A DNA stretch of 64,000 nt from positions 8,895,501-8,959,500 of the forward strand of contig NW_024881313.1 in assembly GCF_018691265.1 (NCBI RefSeq), given 5' to 3'. Below the pieces are notes generated by a model. It saw only the letters and a program-made list of their open reading frames with translations, was not told the origin of the DNA and did no database searches. How positions within the stretch are numbered: position 1 is the first letter of the stretch; each line of letters opens with the position of its first letter. The position numbers and the translations under genes were made by a program. Below, piece after piece: positions 61,545 through 64,000 of this stretch. Origin of the DNA: Tyto alba. Its lineage: Eukaryota > Chordata > Aves > Strigiformes > Tytonidae.

Positions 61545-62490
61545 TCACAGGATCATAGAGTGGTTTGGGTTGGAAGAGACCTTAAAGATCATCTAGTTCC
61601 AACCCCCTGCCACAGGCAGGGACACCTTCCACTCAACCAGGCTGCTCCCAGCCCCATCCAACCTGGCCTTGAGCCCTTCCAGGGAGGGGGCAGCCACAGC
61701 TTCTCTGGGCAACCTGTGCCAGTGTCTCACCACCCTCACAGGAAAGGATTTCTTCCTTATATCTAATATAAATCTGGACCCACTCTATCAAGCCTATGTC
61801 CTTCTTACATTGAGGGTCCCAGAGCTGGACCCAGCACTGCAGGTGGGGTCTCACAAGAGCAGAGAAGAGGGGGAGAATCCCCTCCCTCAGCCTGCTGGCC
61901 ACACTTCTCTTGATGCAATCCAGGGTATGGTTGGCTTTCTGGGCTGCAAGTGCACATTGCTGGCTCATATTCAGTTTTCTATCCAGTAATACTCCCACTT
62001 CATTCTCTGCAGAGTTTCTCTCAATCCATGCATCACCCAGCCTGTATTTGTCTTTGGGATTGCCCTGACCCATGTGAAGGACCTTCCACTTGGCCTTGTT
62101 GAAATTTGTGAGGTTCACACAGGCCCATCTATCCAGCCTGTCCAGGTCCCTCTGGATGGCATCCCTGCCCTCCAGTGTGTTGACTGCACTGCACAGCTTG
62201 GTGTTGTTGGTGAACTTGCTGAGGGTGCACTCAGTCCCACTGTCCATGTCTTCAACAAAGATGTTAAACAGTGCTGGTCCCAACGCTGACCCCTGAGGAA
62301 CGTCACTCCTCACTGCTGTCCACCTGGACATCAACATCAACCTGTTGACCACAACTCTTTGAGTGTGGACTGTCCAGACTTATCCATTGAATCGTCCATC
62401 CATCAAATCCACATCTCTCCAATTCAGAGAAAAGGATGTCATGTGGAACAGTGTTAAATACTTTGACCAGTCAGACCAGTCTTCAGAAAC
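61545..62490 (-). mobile_element. CR1 LINE, 5'-truncated and internally deleted
   Basis: The minus strand reads as the distal half of CR1 ORF2 followed by its 3' UTR. The 3' end carries ATCATAGAGTGG-type terminal repeat sequence and GGTTGGAAGAGACC. A frame open from 62352 to 61633 (239 codons) shows VPQGSALGPALFNIF at residues 18-32, the PQG block of reverse transcriptase, then a conserved CALAAQKAN region near 133-141 and ALVRPHL near 165-171. The catalytic FADD position reads FTNN (residues 47-50), so both metal-binding aspartates are lost. At about residue 193 (near 61773) the frame jumps from the end of the thumb region straight into the 3' part, showing an internal deletion. Upstream of 62352 the homology continues out of frame to about 62490. 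Transcription would run leftwards. The copy cannot move on its own. Confidence 0.93.
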
Positions 62491-64000
62491 TAGACTCCCA
62501 TAGAAGTGCATTGGAAGCAAAAGTCTTTAACAAAGAAAATGGAAACTGGTTTTCTCAACTGTATAAATGAAATTTATTGCATTGCTCTCCATGAGTTGTT
62601 GAAGTGGGTTGGGGTGATTTCAAGCAACCTTTGTTTTCTTTTTTGGCTTAATATATGCCTTGTCAAGACAGACTGTTAATTTGTTGTAGTCATTGTCACC
62701 AGTCTTAAGAGAGGGTCACACAGGAATGTAGGCTTTAACACAACCTTGGCATGATTTATTTGCCAGGATCCATATGTGGCAGGGTAAAATAAAAATATTT
62801 GCTACTGAAGAAACTTACAAGTTAGTTACTACTAATGAAGACCATTCCTGTTAACAATGAGTTTCCACAGATACGTCCTGAAGCAGTTTGGATGAGCTGG
62901 ATGGATCCATATAAAGTGATAGTCCAAGAATTCCTCTGCAGAGCTGACTGTTATATGCTCACACCATGCATGCAGTGGTGGTGTGTTATGTAGCACTAGA
63001 AGAGATGGGAAAAGACTGGATCAGAAGGTTTATGATATAATACACGATTAAATAGAGCTGGCTATCATCCAGCTTTGTGTATGACAATCAGTAGCAGGCT
63101 AGAATGGCCAAGTAACAGATGGCTGGTACGGATGTTAGGCATGTTTGCGTTTAGGCACCCCATGCTAAGCCAGCTAATCTACTTTACAGATGTCCTTGCT
63201 TTTGCATCTGTTTTCTTTAGACATCCTTGAAAATTCAAAGTGATGCAGGACTACTTCTAGATACTCTTGATATGACTTGTATTTCATGATGCTTTCAGAG
63301 AATGATAAATCCAGTGTTCAGTATAAGCACTGTGAAGATGAAGTATGATTATTGTATTTGGTTAAAACATATCACTGGTCTTAGCATAAGATCAGATTGT
63401 TCACCTCACTAGAGTTACATCTAAGATGCTCTGACAGAGCATTACATCTTGAAATGGATTTTTTTCTACATAACTTTAAAGAAAGTGATATATTTAAGCA
63501 GTCAGTGTGAGACTAACAGATTTGTTGGCTCAGGCAACTGCCATCAAGTTCGGGATCCCATCAGGGTCTCAGGGTTTCTGGGGGAAACAGGAGTTAAAGT
63601 AAGATTATAATAAGGCAAAAGTAGCAAACAGTAAGATGTGCTATCAGGTAGCTGTACCTTAGATACTGAAAAGGGACAATCTTCCTAGGATGGCTCTAAA
63701 ACCTTTGAGTATTTCTCTATAGTGTATGAAGCCTACAGGTTCAGCTAGAGCTATTGGTGCAGGAAGGAGAGTACTTGCATTGTCAAAGATCGTCTGTCTT
63801 AAGGGAGGAGGGCCCCATATGCAGTGATTTTTTAAGAAATTTTATTGTAACATGTATCTGTCAAAGTGCTAAGGTATTTTTAAGAAAGGGCATGCTGGAT
63901 TGTAGCTCCATGCCAATATTAGCTGCTACTTATACTTTCAGATACCTAAAGGCTGTGGAAATGGCATTGATGCTAGTGAATGAAATCTACAGAGATTCTC
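62491..64000. other. non-coding stretch
   Basis: AT-rich sequence to the end of the window. I see no gene, repeat family or microsatellite here. Confidence 0.5.

Noticed and set aside
61482..62289. Plus-strand frames of 71-106 codons
   Set aside because: They are antisense shadows of the CR1 element on the minus strand.
1..64000. tRNA, rRNA, CRISPR arrays, bacterial promoters or operons
   Set aside because: I looked for T-loop GGTTCGAATCC-type boxes, regularly spaced direct repeats and packed co-directional genes, and found none. The sequence is vertebrate in character.

Overview
This window looks like vertebrate, most probably avian, nuclear DNA from a gene desert or the interior of a very large gene. 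It is AT-rich, depleted of CpG outside a few patches, and full of homopolymer runs and short microsatellites. It has no operons, no ribosome binding sites and no long uninterrupted genes. The avian assignment rests mainly on CR1 retrotransposon copies. A young-looking one lies at 61545-62490 on the minus strand, a short 3' tail at 12526-12658, and two heavily decayed copies at about 14040-14755 and 58995-59745. It also rests on a solo LTR at about 9860-10914 that resembles the ERVL-type LTRs common in birds. No gene was recognised by name.

Layout. 1-9.8 kb is AT-rich non-coding DNA with one CpG-rich patch (2.66-2.93 kb), a pyrimidine-biased stretch (8.34-8.88 kb) and two possible minus-strand exons (3.4 and 7.5 kb). 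The solo LTR occupies 9.86-10.91 kb. From 12.5 to 14.75 kb there are two CR1 remnants separated by simple repeats. 17-19.3 kb holds a minus-strand reading frame behind a very good splice acceptor (16981-17410) and a plus-strand frame behind another acceptor (19072-19281). 25-30 kb has two weaker minus-strand exon candidates. 35.7 kb holds a probable ancient interspersed repeat. 38.4 kb has a perfect hairpin next to a direct repeat. 39.9 kb has a plus-strand frame ending at a GC-type splice donor, and 40.45 kb a G-quadruplex-prone pentamer microsatellite. About 48.9-49.5 kb is the most CpG-dense sequence of the window and carries a 188-codon minus-strand frame. 57.5 kb has another minus-strand exon candidate. 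59.0 and 61.5-62.5 kb are CR1.

How it fits together. No functional system can be demonstrated. Several minus-strand candidates (57.5, 49, 30, 25.5, 17.2, 7.5 and 3.5 kb) could be exons of one or more large minus-strand genes with long introns, and two of them are phase-compatible. In 64 kb of AT-rich DNA, however, frames of 70-140 codons bounded by AG and GT also arise by chance. All of these calls are low confidence and stand or fall on protein homology or RNA-seq. I found no tRNA, rRNA, CRISPR array, prokaryotic element or clearly new system.
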